This document shows positions 1-8,628 of a stretch of 64,000 nt of DNA, in pieces. Made by a program: the position numbers and the translations under genes. The notes under the pieces were generated by a model. That model did not search any database, was not told the DNA's origin, and saw only the letters and a program-made list of their open reading frames with translations. The stretch covers positions 47,207 through 111,206 of the forward strand of contig DGLB01000002.1 in NCBI GenBank assembly GCA_002387845.1, read 5' to 3'. Positions within the stretch are counted from its first letter, which is position 1, and every line of letters begins with the position of its first letter. Origin of the DNA: Stenotrophomonas maltophilia. Its GTDB lineage: Bacteria > Pseudomonadota > Gammaproteobacteria > Xanthomonadales > Xanthomonadaceae.

Positions 1-2114
1 GCGTTGGGGTTGGGCAGCAGGATCAGCGTGGCGGTCTGCTCGATCAGTGCGGCGGAGATGTCGCTCTTCAACGCGTCTTCCGGGCTCTGCGTAGCAAAGA
101 TGCCCAGGCCGTTCTGCTTACGGATGGTCTTCTGCTTGTTCTTGGCGAATTCCTTCAGGCCGCCCTCGCCGTCCAGGATCTTCCAGAATTCGTCCATCAC
201 GTAGATCAGCGGACGGCCGTCGATCAGCGACTCCAGGCGGTGCAGCAGGTAGTTGATGACCGGCACGCGCACTTCGGGGTTGTCGATGATGTCGGTGTAG
301 TCAAAGCCGATGATGTTGGCCTTGCTCAGGTCCACCGTGTCGACCGGGTTGTCGAACACCCAACCCAGCGAATTGCCGGCGGTCCAACGGCGCATGCGCG
401 CATACAGGCCGTCGTCGCCCATGTTGGGCAGGCTCTTCTGGAAGTTGGTCATGCTGCGCAGATGCATGGGGGTGTCCAGCATGCTTTCCACGCCGCGGTA
501 GATGTCCTCTTCCTCGCGGGCGCTGTATTCCTTCTTGCCGGCCAGCACCTTGATCAGGTCGGCCAGGAACTGCACGTTGGCTTCGCTGTTCTCGCACTGG
601 AACGGGTTGAAGCCGGTCGATGCACCGTTCTCCAGCGCCAGGTAGTTGCCACCGCAGGCGCGCACGAAGATCTCGGCACCGCGGTCCTTGTCGAAGAAGA
701 AGATGGTCGGCGACGGATCGTACTTCTGCACCTGGCTGAGCAGGAAGTTGATCAGCGCCGTTTTACCGGTACCGGACTTACCAATCACCATGGTGTTGGC
801 GATCGCCTTTTCACCCAGGGAGTTCTCCGAGGGGTGGGTGGCGTGGAAGTTGAAGTAGTACGGCTGGCCGTTGGTGGTCTGCAGCGTGGTGACGCAGTCA
901 CCCCAGGGATTGTTGTGCTGCTTGCCGGTGGCGAAGTTGTGCAGCGGCGACAGGCCCAGGAAGTTCAGCGAGCTGAGGTTGGCCAGGCGGGTACGGTAGC
1001 GCCAGTTGCCCGGCAGCTGCGAGTAGAACGACGACGTCACCGCGACGTCTTCCTTCACCGACACGAAACCGGCGTTGGACAGCTCGGCGCGGGTGGCGGC
1101 CACGTTCTGGGAAAGCTTGGCCTGGCTGTCACCGAACACCGCCAGGGTGTAGTGGTACTCGCCCAGCACGAAGTTACCGGACGACAGCTGGTCCATGGCC
1201 TGGTCCAGCTCGATGATCTGGCTGACGGCCTTGTCGCCGGAGGAGATCATCATGCCCTTGGTACGGTCGAGCACCTTCAGTGCGTCCTGTCGACCCATCG
1301 GGCTGAAGGAGTGCGTCACCACGTACTCGAAATCCAGGTACTTCAGACCATTGAGAATGCCCGGGTAGGTTCCCTCGGCATACTCTTTGATGTTCAGGAT
1401 GGCACCGAAATGGTTCGTGCCATTCGGGGTGGAAATGACGAAGTCGCCGGTCTTGGCCGAGAACATGTGCTTGCTCACCGGCAGGTAATCCGGCACCGGC
1501 GCGCCGAGGACCGGCACGGGCTCGTCGATGCGGTTGATCAGGTAACCGAAGAATTCCAGCGTTTCCGAGAAGACGATGCCGTTCCTGGCTTCGTACATCC
1601 CTAAGCGGTAAGGCGCGTAGTCACGGATCACCGCTTCCACGTTACCGGCCAGTTCCATCAGCTTTTCGATGGCCTGGGTCTGTTCGGCCTGCAGCTTGTT
1701 GGTATCGGCCGACTTTTCCACGAAGCGCTTACCCGCCACCACCGGGCGGTAGATCATGGTCAGGTACAGCTCGTTCTGCATGATGCGCTGCGAACCGAGC
1801 ATGCCCATGTATTCGTCGGACACGTCCTGGTTGAACTTCTGCTTGTAGACGCTCTTGCCCTTCAAGGTACGGCGACGACGGATGTCGTGCGCCCAGAACG
1901 CCACGTTCACGAAATCCGGCGCGCGCAAGGTCTGCAGCAGACGGTTGAACGTGTTGTGCTTATGCTCCAGCTCCCACTCTTCGCGACCGACGAACGGCAG
2001 CCCTTCCAGATGCCAGGTCAGCAGGTAATCGCCACCGGTCGTCTTGACCACGTTGGCGGACACGTGCGACGACAGCGGGATGAATTCGGCAATGGAGGTG
2101 TCTGGGCTGAACAT
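1..2114 (-). CDS. virB4: VirB4, type IV secretion ATPase (3' end outside window)
   Basis: VirB4 is the large cytoplasmic ATPase at the base of type IV secretion systems; it powers assembly and transport together with VirB11 and VirD4. The minus-strand frame opens with MFSPDTSIAEFIPLSSHVSA at 2114 and stays open for about 704 residues to the left edge, so the C-terminus is missing here. A Walker A motif GKSGTGKT lies at about residues 445-452. The Walker B region reads LIYVMDEFWKIL, and IFATQSPEDAL follows near the edge. It is the last virB gene visible in the order virB7-8-9-10-11-1-2-3-4. The 77-base gap to virB3 holds no gene. Identification is secure; only the extent is incomplete. Confidence 0.95.
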   Translation of the reverse strand, partial: MFSPDTSIAEFIPLSSHVSANVVKTTGGDYLLTWHLEGLPFVGREEWELEHKHNTFNRLLQTLRAPDFVNVAFWAHDIRRRRTLKGKSVYKQKFNQDVSDEYMGMLGSQRIMQNELYLTMIYRPVVAGKRFVEKSADTNKLQAEQTQAIEKLMELAGNVEAVIRDYAPYRLGMYEARNGIVFSETLEFFGYLINRIDEPVPVLGAPVPDYLPVSKHMFSAKTGDFVISTPNGTNHFGAILNIKEYAEGTYPGILNGLKYLDFEYVVTHSFSPMGRQDALKVLDRTKGMMISSGDKAVSQIIELDQAMDQLSSGNFVLGEYHYTLAVFGDSQAKLSQNVAATRAELSNAGFVSVKEDVAVTSSFYSQLPGNWRYRTRLANLSSLNFLGLSPLHNFATGKQHNNPWGDCVTTLQTTNGQPYYFNFHATHPSENSLGEKAIANTMVIGKSGTGKTALINFLLSQVQKYDPSPTIFFFDKDRGAEIFVRACGGNYLALENGASTGFNPFQCENSEANVQFLADLIKVLAGKKEYSAREEEDIYRGVESMLDTPMHLRSMTNFQKSLPNMGDDGLYARMRRWTAGNSLGWVFDNPVDTVDLSKANIIGFDYTDIIDNPEVRVPVINYLLHRLESLIDGRPLIYVMDEFWKILDGEGGLKEFAKNKQKTIRKQNGLGIFATQSPEDALKSDISAALIEQTATLILLPNPN

Positions 2115-2191
2115 GACTGCGTCAGTTTCCGATGGTGGGCGTTGCGGGGTTGGAATGGCCCGGGCAGTGGCTGCCAGGGCCATTCCGGCAC

Positions 2192-2500
2192 TCAATCCCT
2201 GGGTGCCGGGGTCTTGCGGTAGTGATTCGGGGTGAACACCCACATGCCGTCATGGTCTTTCACGTTGCGGGCCTTCAACTTGAACTGCAGGCGAAGACCG
2301 AGCAACCGGAAGATCATTTCATCGCGCTTGGCCATGTTGCGCATGATGAACACAGCAACCGGAATGGACCCCAGGTACCAGAAGTTCGTGTACACGCTCA
2401 ACAGGAACAGGCCACCCACGACGAAAAAGAACGGCACGTAGGGAACGCCCAGGAACATTGCCGGGCGCGTGCAGCCACGAAAAACGACGTTCTTATGCAC
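2192..2500 (-). CDS. virB3: VirB3, inner-membrane T4SS component
   Basis: This 102-residue protein is a typical VirB3: short, with one or two N-terminal hydrophobic segments (about residues 14-50, including VPFFFVVGGLFLLSVYTNFW) followed by a charged cytoplasmic tail. VirB3 works with VirB4 in the inner-membrane complex and is sometimes fused to it; here the two are separate. Translation probably starts at a GTG at 2500, which overlaps the end of virB2 by 8 bases and suggests translational coupling. Its place between virB2 and virB4 supports the call. Confidence 0.9.
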   Translation of the reverse strand: MHKNVVFRGCTRPAMFLGVPYVPFFFVVGGLFLLSVYTNFWYLGSIPVAVFIMRNMAKRDEMIFRLLGLRLQFKLKARNVKDHDGMWVFTPNHYRKTPAPRD

Positions 2501-2888
2501 CGTAGTAGGTCAGAACGTTGGTCAGCATCGTGGTGCCCTGGCTGCAGGAGCTGCTGCCACCTTCACCACCCAGCAGCATGCTGGCGATCTGGCCGGCGGC
2601 ACCGATCAGCAGGCCACCGATCAGAATCGGAGCCACGTCGGCGATGCGTTTGTGGGCGAAGGCGATCTGGTAGCCGGCGAAGATGACGGCGATGGTGACG
2701 ACGGCGATCGAGGCGATGCTGAGCAGGCCGTTGATGCTTTCGAAGAAGCCGCAAACCTTCTGGTCGGTGCCGCCGAATTCCTGGGCGAACGCCGACGGGG
2801 CAAACAGCACGCCAACGAAGGCGGTGGCCATCAGCACGGTCTTCAGGGTGCGCTGGGCGTTGACGAGGTCGAGATTGAATCGCTTCAT
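2493..2888 (-). CDS. virB2: VirB2, T4SS pilin
   Basis: VirB2 is the pilin subunit. I place the start at ATG 2888 (131 residues), where AAGGA sits about 9 bases upstream; a longer in-frame reading to 3074 adds an arginine/histidine-rich stretch that looks non-coding. The N-terminus has a long signal peptide ending near PSAFAQ (about residue 35). Two hydrophobic segments follow, one around INGLLSIASIAVVTIAVIFAGY and one around ILIGGLLIGAAGQIASMLL, as expected for the pilin hairpin. The C-terminus ends in a Ser/Thr-rich tail. It overlaps virB3 by 8 bases. Confidence 0.9.
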   Translation of the reverse strand: MKRFNLDLVNAQRTLKTVLMATAFVGVLFAPSAFAQEFGGTDQKVCGFFESINGLLSIASIAVVTIAVIFAGYQIAFAHKRIADVAPILIGGLLIGAAGQIASMLLGGEGGSSSCSQGTTMLTNVLTYYGA

Positions 2889-2961
2889 GGGTGGATATCC
2901 TTGTTGATGGGCTTGCATTACTGAAGTGGTCAATCGGGGGCTTGACCGTGCCGCGCCTTCG

Positions 2962-3912
2962 TCAGAAAACGAAGGCTGCATCCCCTGCGGGAACCGGTGG
3001 ACCCGACGGCAACCGTGCCGGCGGGGTGTACTGCGCGGGTGCGGAAACAGCCGGAACCGGCGCATTGCGCTCACTCCACGGCCTCAGCATGACGGGACCT
3101 TCCTGGCTGGCCGCAACCGGTGCCGCCTGCTGCGGCATCGGAGCCTGCTGCACGGGCAGCTGCTGCGGCGCGGCGGCCGGTTGCGGCATTGCCGCATCCA
3201 CGGCCCCCAGCACCACGCGCGACAGCGCCTGGTCGGCGGTGTTGAGCAGGCTGCCGCGCACGGCGGCACTGGTTGACGGGTAGACCACGAAGGCGCGTGC
3301 CGGGTCATCCGGCAACGCCTGCGCATATGCGGCGGCGGTGGCGGTGTTCTGGGCGATGATGCGGCTGGGTGCCGGAGAATCGAACTGCGGATGGTGCTCG
3401 ACCTTCACGCTGCGACGCGACGTGCCACGGGGCACCACATCAATCGGATTGATACCCCCCACGGCGGCAACGCGCTGGCTGCGCGAGATCGAGTCGTAGA
3501 TCTTCTGCACGTAACCATGGCGGAAGCCGGTGGTGAAGTTGCCGGAGTAGTAGCAGCTGAACGACTTGCCCCAATCCCCGCCGGAGCGCTTGTAGCACTC
3601 CGCCAGAATGCGTGAGCCGGCGACCAGGTTGTCGCACTGGCGGAACGCCTTTTCGTAGGAGTCCAGGCCATACTTGGCCAGGTTGTAGCGGTTCACCTGG
3701 GCCAGACCGACCGAGAAGTTGTAGCCCTTCTCTTCCAGCATGCGCACGGTGGCCAGCGCTTCGTCGAGCTGCTTGGGCTGGCGCGCCAACGCGCCGCCCA
3801 CCACGCCGATGGCGAAGGGATTGCGCGAGGACTCCACGTTGATCACGTGCTGCATCACGTCCATGGGCACGGCCATGTCCTGGCAGACAGCGGCTTCGAT
3901 TCCGGGAAGCAT
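2962..3912 (-). CDS. virB1: VirB1, lytic transglycosylase of the T4SS
   Basis: VirB1 opens the peptidoglycan so the secretion channel can be built. This 316-residue protein has an SLT fold: the putative catalytic Glu is E27 in NVESSRNPFAIG, followed by GLAQVN (69-74) and CYYSGNFTTGF. The C-terminal third is Ala/Pro/Gln-rich low complexity (about residues 235-316). Its start at 3912 shares one base with the virB11 stop. No convincing Sec signal precedes the catalytic domain, so export may rely on an atypical N-terminus or another route. The virB11-virB1-virB2 order matches Xanthomonadales X-T4SS loci. Confidence 0.92.
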   Translation of the reverse strand: MLPGIEAAVCQDMAVPMDVMQHVINVESSRNPFAIGVVGGALARQPKQLDEALATVRMLEEKGYNFSVGLAQVNRYNLAKYGLDSYEKAFRQCDNLVAGSRILAECYKRSGGDWGKSFSCYYSGNFTTGFRHGYVQKIYDSISRSQRVAAVGGINPIDVVPRGTSRRSVKVEHHPQFDSPAPSRIIAQNTATAAAYAQALPDDPARAFVVYPSTSAAVRGSLLNTADQALSRVVLGAVDAAMPQPAAAPQQLPVQQAPMPQQAAPVAASQEGPVMLRPWSERNAPVPAVSAPAQYTPPARLPSGPPVPAGDAAFVF

Positions 3913-4955
3913 CAGCCCTCCTGTCCCTGTGCACGGCCGGGGTTGAAGTCAATGCCGGTGATGTAACGCGAACCGGCGTGCGCCTTGATGTGCACCACGA
4001 TGTCGATGGTCATCATCAGCAGGCGCTTGATCACGTCGAACTCGAGGCCGGAGCCTTCAGTGGACGCCTTCACCATCAGTGCCAGCTGGTCCCAGGTCTG
4101 TTCCGGGCTGCCGGCGTGGCAGCTGGTGATCGAACCCGGGTGGCCGGAGGCGCAGTTACGGATGAAGTAGAACGCCTCATCGCCACGCAACTCGGCGAGG
4201 ATGATGCGTTCGGGCTTCATGCGCAGGCAGGCTTCCATGCAGCTCTTCGCAGTGACGTTGCTGGTGCTCTGGCCACCCTTGGAATACAGCAGGTGGACCA
4301 CGTTGGGCTGGGTGAGGAACAGCTCGCGGGCGTCCTCGATGGTGACCAGCCGCTCGTTGTCCGGAATGTGGTTGACCAGGGCCTTCATGAAGGTGGTCTT
4401 GCCGCTGCCGGTGGCACCGGAAACGACGATGTTCTTGCGGTACTTCACCGCGTGCCGGAAGAACTCGGCGTACTGCCTGCTGGCGCGCAGCTCGAGCAGC
4501 TCGCGGTCCTGTTCGCTCAGGCTGCCGTCCTGTTCCAGGATCTGGTTGAAGAAACCATCCTCGTGGTACTGGGTCAGCGTTTTGGTGTGCTTGGACGGCA
4601 GACGGATGGTGATCGAGACCTTGCCGGCGTCACACGCCGGCGGGATCACGAACTGCGCACGCTGGCCGGTGGGGAAGGTCAGCGACACCACCGGGTCAGC
4701 GTCGGTAATGCGCTGCCCGGTGTTGCTTTCGTTCACCACCGCCGTGCAGAACTGCCGCGCCCGCTCGAAGGTGAGCGTCGGCACTTCCACGCGCTGCCAG
4801 CCCGCCCGGGTTTCCAGGTACAGCTCGCCGGGACGGTTGATACAGATTTCCGTCACATCCGGCGAGCTCATGTACTCGGCAATTCCCAGCACTTCGTACT
4901 GATAGCGCAGGAAATCGCTGGAGACTTGGGCAATGGGGGCCACTTCTGCGTCCAT
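3912..4955 (-). CDS. virB11: VirB11, hexameric T4SS ATPase
   Basis: VirB11 belongs to the GSPII_E/PilT family of hexameric ATPases that switch T4SS between pilus assembly and substrate transport. The 347-residue protein has the N-terminal domain (about 1-150) and a RecA-like C-terminal domain. The Walker A motif GATGSGKTT is at about 180-188, followed by the Asp box VTIEDARELFL, Walker B-like RIILAELRGDEAFYF, and the His box ASGHPGSITSCHAGSPEQ. It is 15 bases downstream of virB10 and abuts virB1. Full length for the family. Confidence 0.96.
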   Translation of the reverse strand: MDAEVAPIAQVSSDFLRYQYEVLGIAEYMSSPDVTEICINRPGELYLETRAGWQRVEVPTLTFERARQFCTAVVNESNTGQRITDADPVVSLTFPTGQRAQFVIPPACDAGKVSITIRLPSKHTKTLTQYHEDGFFNQILEQDGSLSEQDRELLELRASRQYAEFFRHAVKYRKNIVVSGATGSGKTTFMKALVNHIPDNERLVTIEDARELFLTQPNVVHLLYSKGGQSTSNVTAKSCMEACLRMKPERIILAELRGDEAFYFIRNCASGHPGSITSCHAGSPEQTWDQLALMVKASTEGSGLEFDVIKRLLMMTIDIVVHIKAHAGSRYITGIDFNPGRAQGQEG

Positions 4956-4970
4956 GGTCAGGTCAATCCG

Positions 4971-6245
4971 TCAACGGCGTCCAATAACCTGGCTGAAGTC
5001 GACATCCTTGGCGACATACACGTTGATCCGCGTGCCCTGGTTGATGGTCACGGTCGGGCGCGGACGGTTGCTCAGCGCTTCGCCGGCCAGACGCTCCATC
5101 TGACGCGCGGTGGCGCTTTCATACGGCGACTGCACGGCCATGCCACTGTTGGTCACGGTGGTGGTTTCCGGGCCGTGCTCGGCAGCGGCGTACTTGAAGG
5201 CATCGGCCAGCAGGCTGATCATCAGCGCCGAAGCCACGCGGCGACCCCAGTGAGCGGTGTACTGCCCCGGGATGCCCGCGCCACCCAGACCGTCGATACC
5301 CGGGCTGGACATCGCCACGTCAATGCCGTTCGGGGTGGTGATGCGGTCCCAGATCACTTCCACGCGATCACCGACCGGGCCGCCACCGTAGGCACCATAG
5401 ATCTTGGAGCCCTTCGGAAGCAGCAGGGTGCGGCCATTGATGGAGTACACCGGCTCGGTCAGCAGGCACGAGGTGTAGCCGGCGTAGTCGGTGATGATGC
5501 GGGTTTCCAGGATGCAGCGCAGGTAGGTGCCGCGCACCAGCAGCGCATCCGGCGAACGGATGAAGGACGCATTGGACACGTCTTCCACGTCCGGACCACG
5601 CTGGACCTTGGCCGGCGGAGCCGGCGGCCCACCGTTGCTGGCCTGGATGGCCGCCATCATCATCTTGCTGTACTCGTCGTTCTGGCCGGAACCGGCCGAG
5701 CCGTCACCTGCGCCCACGCCACCACCACCGCCCATGCGGCGGTCCATCAGCGACGGGCCACGATCGATGTCGCGTTCACCCTGCTGTGCAGCGGCGGCTT
5801 CCAGAGCGGCATAGCGCGCCGCCCGGTCCTGCTGCTGCGGCGGCAGCGGCGGCAGCATCGGGATCGGTTCGGCCTGCTCGGTCGGCACCGGCGGCACCAT
5901 GGCCGAACTGTCCGGCCCCAGGCGCGGCATTTCAGGTGCCGACGCACGGGTGGTTTCGGCCCGCTTCTTGACGTCGTCGTCAGTGGTGCCCTTGCGGAAC
6001 AGCAGGAAGCCCATGGCCACCAGCAGCACCAGGATGCCGCCCAGGAACGCCAGCGCCTTGCGGTTCAGGCGCTGCTCTTCGGCCGAACGCAGCTGCGGTG
6101 CCGCTGCGTCCAGATTGGGAGCGGCCTGCGCCTGTGTGTTGCCGAAGTACGGGTTGGACGGATCGACGTTGTCGTGGCCGTACTGGCCCTGCCCGTCGTC
6201 GCGGTTCTCGTTCGGGTCGTTACCCGGAGTGTTGTGCTGGGTCAT
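4971..6245 (-). CDS. virB10: VirB10, envelope-spanning T4SS core component
   Basis: VirB10 spans both membranes and forms the T4SS core with VirB7 and VirB9. This 424-residue protein has a cytoplasmic N-terminus and one transmembrane helix at about 64-83 (ALAFLGGILVLLVAMGFLLF). A Pro-rich periplasmic linker follows (about 110-150, MVPPVPTEQAEPIPMLPPLP), with a Gly-rich patch near 170. The TrbI/VirB10 beta-barrel domain covers about 215-424 and includes LLVRGTYLRCILETRIITDY and NGRTLLLPKGSKIYGAY. It overlaps virB9 by four bases (ATGA), pointing to coupled translation. Confidence 0.95.
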   Translation of the reverse strand: MTQHNTPGNDPNENRDDGQGQYGHDNVDPSNPYFGNTQAQAAPNLDAAAPQLRSAEEQRLNRKALAFLGGILVLLVAMGFLLFRKGTTDDDVKKRAETTRASAPEMPRLGPDSSAMVPPVPTEQAEPIPMLPPLPPQQQDRAARYAALEAAAAQQGERDIDRGPSLMDRRMGGGGGVGAGDGSAGSGQNDEYSKMMMAAIQASNGGPPAPPAKVQRGPDVEDVSNASFIRSPDALLVRGTYLRCILETRIITDYAGYTSCLLTEPVYSINGRTLLLPKGSKIYGAYGGGPVGDRVEVIWDRITTPNGIDVAMSSPGIDGLGGAGIPGQYTAHWGRRVASALMISLLADAFKYAAAEHGPETTTVTNSGMAVQSPYESATARQMERLAGEALSNRPRPTVTINQGTRINVYVAKDVDFSQVIGRR

Positions 6246-7021
6246 TTCTTCACGTTCCTTCGCAGGCCCACAACGTTGTCGCCATGACGGACAACCAGGT
6301 ACGGGTAAGTGCCGTGGACGATGAGGGTGTTGCCTTCCACGGTGGTGTTGACCACGTACTCCTCACCATACTCCGCGTCGCGGCCGAACACTGCCGGGAA
6401 AATACCGGTCTTGTACTCGGGCGAGTTCGGCAGCTTCACGTAGGTGAAACGGCTGTCGTCATAGACGTTGACCGGAATCAACCAGCCCATCTTCTTCGGG
6501 CGGCGGGTCGAGTAGGAGTAGTCGAAGTTGTACTGACGGTCCTTGGCCAGTTCGGTGCTGAGCAGCGGCTTGGCCTCTTCCTCGACGGCGGTCTGGGCGA
6601 TGCCGAACTCGGTATCGCTCGGATAGGTGAAGGCGATCTTGTACTGCACGCCAGCGCGACGGGCCTGTTCCAGCTGGCGCCAGTCGGTGGCCACGACCTT
6701 CAGTTCGAAGATGTACGAATGGGTTTCCGTGCGCACCATCATGTTGGTGTCCACGTCCACGTTCTTCGGCTTCAGATAGAAGACGTTCTCGCGGCGGGTC
6801 AGCTCCCAGCCACTGCTGAAGCCGGTGCTGTAATCGAGGATCTTCTCGTTCGGGCTCAGTTCGATCTGGGTGGTGAGACCCAGGCCGGTGCGAACCGGAT
6901 AGATGCGGTCCTGCTCATACTCGTAGTGATCGACCGCCTGCGCCGAAGCGCCTGCGGAGAACATCAGCGACAGCATTGACATGAAGGCCAATGCGCCTCC
7001 CTTTACCTTTCGACGACTCAT
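6242..7021 (-). CDS. virB9: VirB9, outer-membrane core complex component
   Basis: VirB9 joins VirB7 and VirB10 in the outer-membrane core ring. The 259-residue protein begins with a Sec signal peptide (about residues 1-28, ending SAGASAQA). It then shows the two VirB9/CagX/TrbG beta domains: an N-terminal one around TQIELSPNEKILDYSTG and YIFELKVVATDW, and a C-terminal one around FDYSYSTRRPKKMGWLIPVN to the end, with DDSRFTYVKLP. It overlaps virB8 and virB10 by four bases each. Confidence 0.95.
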   Translation of the reverse strand: MSRRKVKGGALAFMSMLSLMFSAGASAQAVDHYEYEQDRIYPVRTGLGLTTQIELSPNEKILDYSTGFSSGWELTRRENVFYLKPKNVDVDTNMMVRTETHSYIFELKVVATDWRQLEQARRAGVQYKIAFTYPSDTEFGIAQTAVEEEAKPLLSTELAKDRQYNFDYSYSTRRPKKMGWLIPVNVYDDSRFTYVKLPNSPEYKTGIFPAVFGRDAEYGEEYVVNTTVEGNTLIVHGTYPYLVVRHGDNVVGLRRNVKK

Positions 7022-8097
7022 CGGTTGCTTGCTCCATCAGCAGTTCCGGTGGAATTACCTTGTGCTGGCCTCATGGCCGGCTGCCCCTGCATCTGTTGAC
7101 CCGGCACGGCCTGCTGCGCCGGATAGCCGCCCTGCGGTGCCGGCTGGCCCGGGTACGGCTGGCCCTGCACCGGCTGCCCGGGTACACCCTGCCCCTGCGG
7201 GTAACCCTGCGGCGGCGCGGCGACCGGCTGGCCGGTGACCGGGTCGATCGCCGGGTTCGCGGCGGCAGCGGCCGCTGCGGCCTGCGCGGCCTGGTTGGCT
7301 TCGAACGCCGCCTGCTCGGACTGCTGCTGCAGCGCTGCATCGTCCGGCCCCGGCACGCCGCGGGAATAATCGTTATCCACGCGATACTCGAACACTTCCA
7401 GGCCCAGCGGGTTGAGAATGCGTTCCTGTTCGTTCAACGCCAGGTTGTTGTTGTAGCGGAAGCGCAGGGTCACCAGCTGGTTATCCAGGTAATTGGTGGT
7501 GGCCTTGACCTTGTCATAGATGCTGCGCTGGATGCGCACCGATGCACCACGGAAGCCACCGTTCTGCTGTGCTTCCAGCGGCGTGATGCTCAGGATCTTG
7601 ACGCGGATGGCGCGTTCCTTGCCGTACAGCGTGATCGGGCTCTGCGGGTTGTTGCCCGCATAGCGCGCACGGACCGCGTCGCTGACCGGCTTGGTCGACA
7701 TCACGTGCACCAGCTGCCAGTCACGCAGGCCCATCACCGCGAAGTCGTACGACTCGCGCGCCATCACGTACTGCGCCACGTTGCTGCGATTGATCGCATC
7801 GCTGGCGGTGACGTTCTGGCCTTCAAAGCTGCCACTGAGGCGCGCCACGGTAGCAGTGCCGGTGTAGGCGTCAGCCATGACGATGAACGGGACCTTCTCC
7901 TTCAGCGGCAGCATGTAGTAATAGCCACCGGCCAGCGCCAGCGACATCACCAGCGAAGCACCGGCCACCCACCACGCGCGGCGTTCGCTGCGACGTGCCA
8001 GATCGGCCACGGTGACCTCATAGCTCACCGCCTTGGCGATGGCCTGGTCCACTTTGGGGCTGTTGCCTGCGTCCTTTTTTCGGAACATGGAATTCAT
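7018..8097 (-). CDS. virB8: VirB8, inner-membrane T4SS scaffold with Pro/Gln-rich tail
   Basis: VirB8 is a bitopic inner-membrane protein with an NTF2-like periplasmic domain that nucleates T4SS assembly. I start it at ATG 8097 (359 residues); ATG 8088 (MFRKKD) is equally plausible, and an in-frame extension to 8124 has no ribosome site. One transmembrane helix lies at about 43-62 (WVAGASLVMSLALAGGYYY), followed by the VirB8 domain to about residue 260. The remaining ~95 residues are an unusual low-complexity tail: an alanine run, then repeated Gly-Gln-Pro/Tyr-Pro-Gly units. Such a tail is not part of the core VirB8 fold. It overlaps virB9 by four bases. Confidence 0.93.
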   Translation of the reverse strand: MNSMFRKKDAGNSPKVDQAIAKAVSYEVTVADLARRSERRAWWVAGASLVMSLALAGGYYYMLPLKEKVPFIVMADAYTGTATVARLSGSFEGQNVTASDAINRSNVAQYVMARESYDFAVMGLRDWQLVHVMSTKPVSDAVRARYAGNNPQSPITLYGKERAIRVKILSITPLEAQQNGGFRGASVRIQRSIYDKVKATTNYLDNQLVTLRFRYNNNLALNEQERILNPLGLEVFEYRVDNDYSRGVPGPDDAALQQQSEQAAFEANQAAQAAAAAAAANPAIDPVTGQPVAAPPQGYPQGQGVPGQPVQGQPYPGQPAPQGGYPAQQAVPGQQMQGQPAMRPAQGNSTGTADGASNR

Positions 8098-8178
8098 CCG
8101 TACTGCTGGAAGATCAATGGGCACGGCACCCCGGCATGCAGCACCGGGAGCAACGCGTTCGTGAGCACCCGGGGGCGA

Positions 8179-8628
8179 TCAGCTTCCGTTGGACGCGGCG
8201 GCAGCGGGTGCCGACACGGTCGAAGCGGAAACCGACTGCACCACGATCTGGTTGCCCACGATGGAGACCGACACGCCCTGCCCGGCATACGCGGCGCTGA
8301 CGTCAATCATCGCCTGCTGCGGGTTGGTGGTCGTGATGGTGGAAACCGCGCCATACAGCGTGTAATCGGAGCTGAGGCGGTAATCCAGGGTCATGCCCGA
8401 GTCCTTCGCCCAACGTTCGAGCATGGCCTTGAGCGTGCCGTCCATCGGCGAAGCCTGATAGACGTAGCTGGAATACAGCGGAATTTCCTGGGTGGTGTTG
8501 GCGAAACGATTCACCGGCTTCCAGCGGCCACCGAAATCCGGTGCCGGCTTGGTTGCACAGCCGGCCAGCATGACGGCGGCAGTGACCACGGCAACAACGC
8601 AACCCTTAGACAGAAACGCTTGCTTCAT
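8179..8628 (-). CDS. virB7: VirB7 lipoprotein with extra C-terminal (N0-like) domain
   Basis: VirB7 is the outer-membrane lipoprotein of the T4SS core. The 149-residue product has a lipoprotein signal with lipobox LAGC (Cys about 23), then the short VirB9-binding segment (about 24-45). An additional globular domain follows (about 50-135, including LKAMLERWAKDSGMTLDYRL and GQGVSVSIVGNQIVVQ). Classical VirB7 is only about 50 residues. The larger form with an N0-like domain is characteristic of Xanthomonadales X-T4SS, and this strongly sets the family of the locus. The start at 8628 has AGGGAAG about 6 bases upstream. An 81-base gap separates it from virB8. Confidence 0.93.
   Translation of the reverse strand: MKQAFLSKGCVVAVVTAAVMLAGCATKPAPDFGGRWKPVNRFANTTQEIPLYSSYVYQASPMDGTLKAMLERWAKDSGMTLDYRLSSDYTLYGAVSTITTTNPQQAMIDVSAAYAGQGVSVSIVGNQIVVQSVSASTVSAPAAAASNGS

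Noticed and set aside
240..1604. 454-residue plus-strand open frame
   Set aside because: It is antisense to virB4, which has clear Walker motifs; the plus frame is rich in Val/His/Arg/Gly without any recognisable fold.
3978..6287. 769-residue plus-strand open frame
   Set aside because: Antisense to virB11 and virB10; composition typical of mirror frames in high-GC genes.
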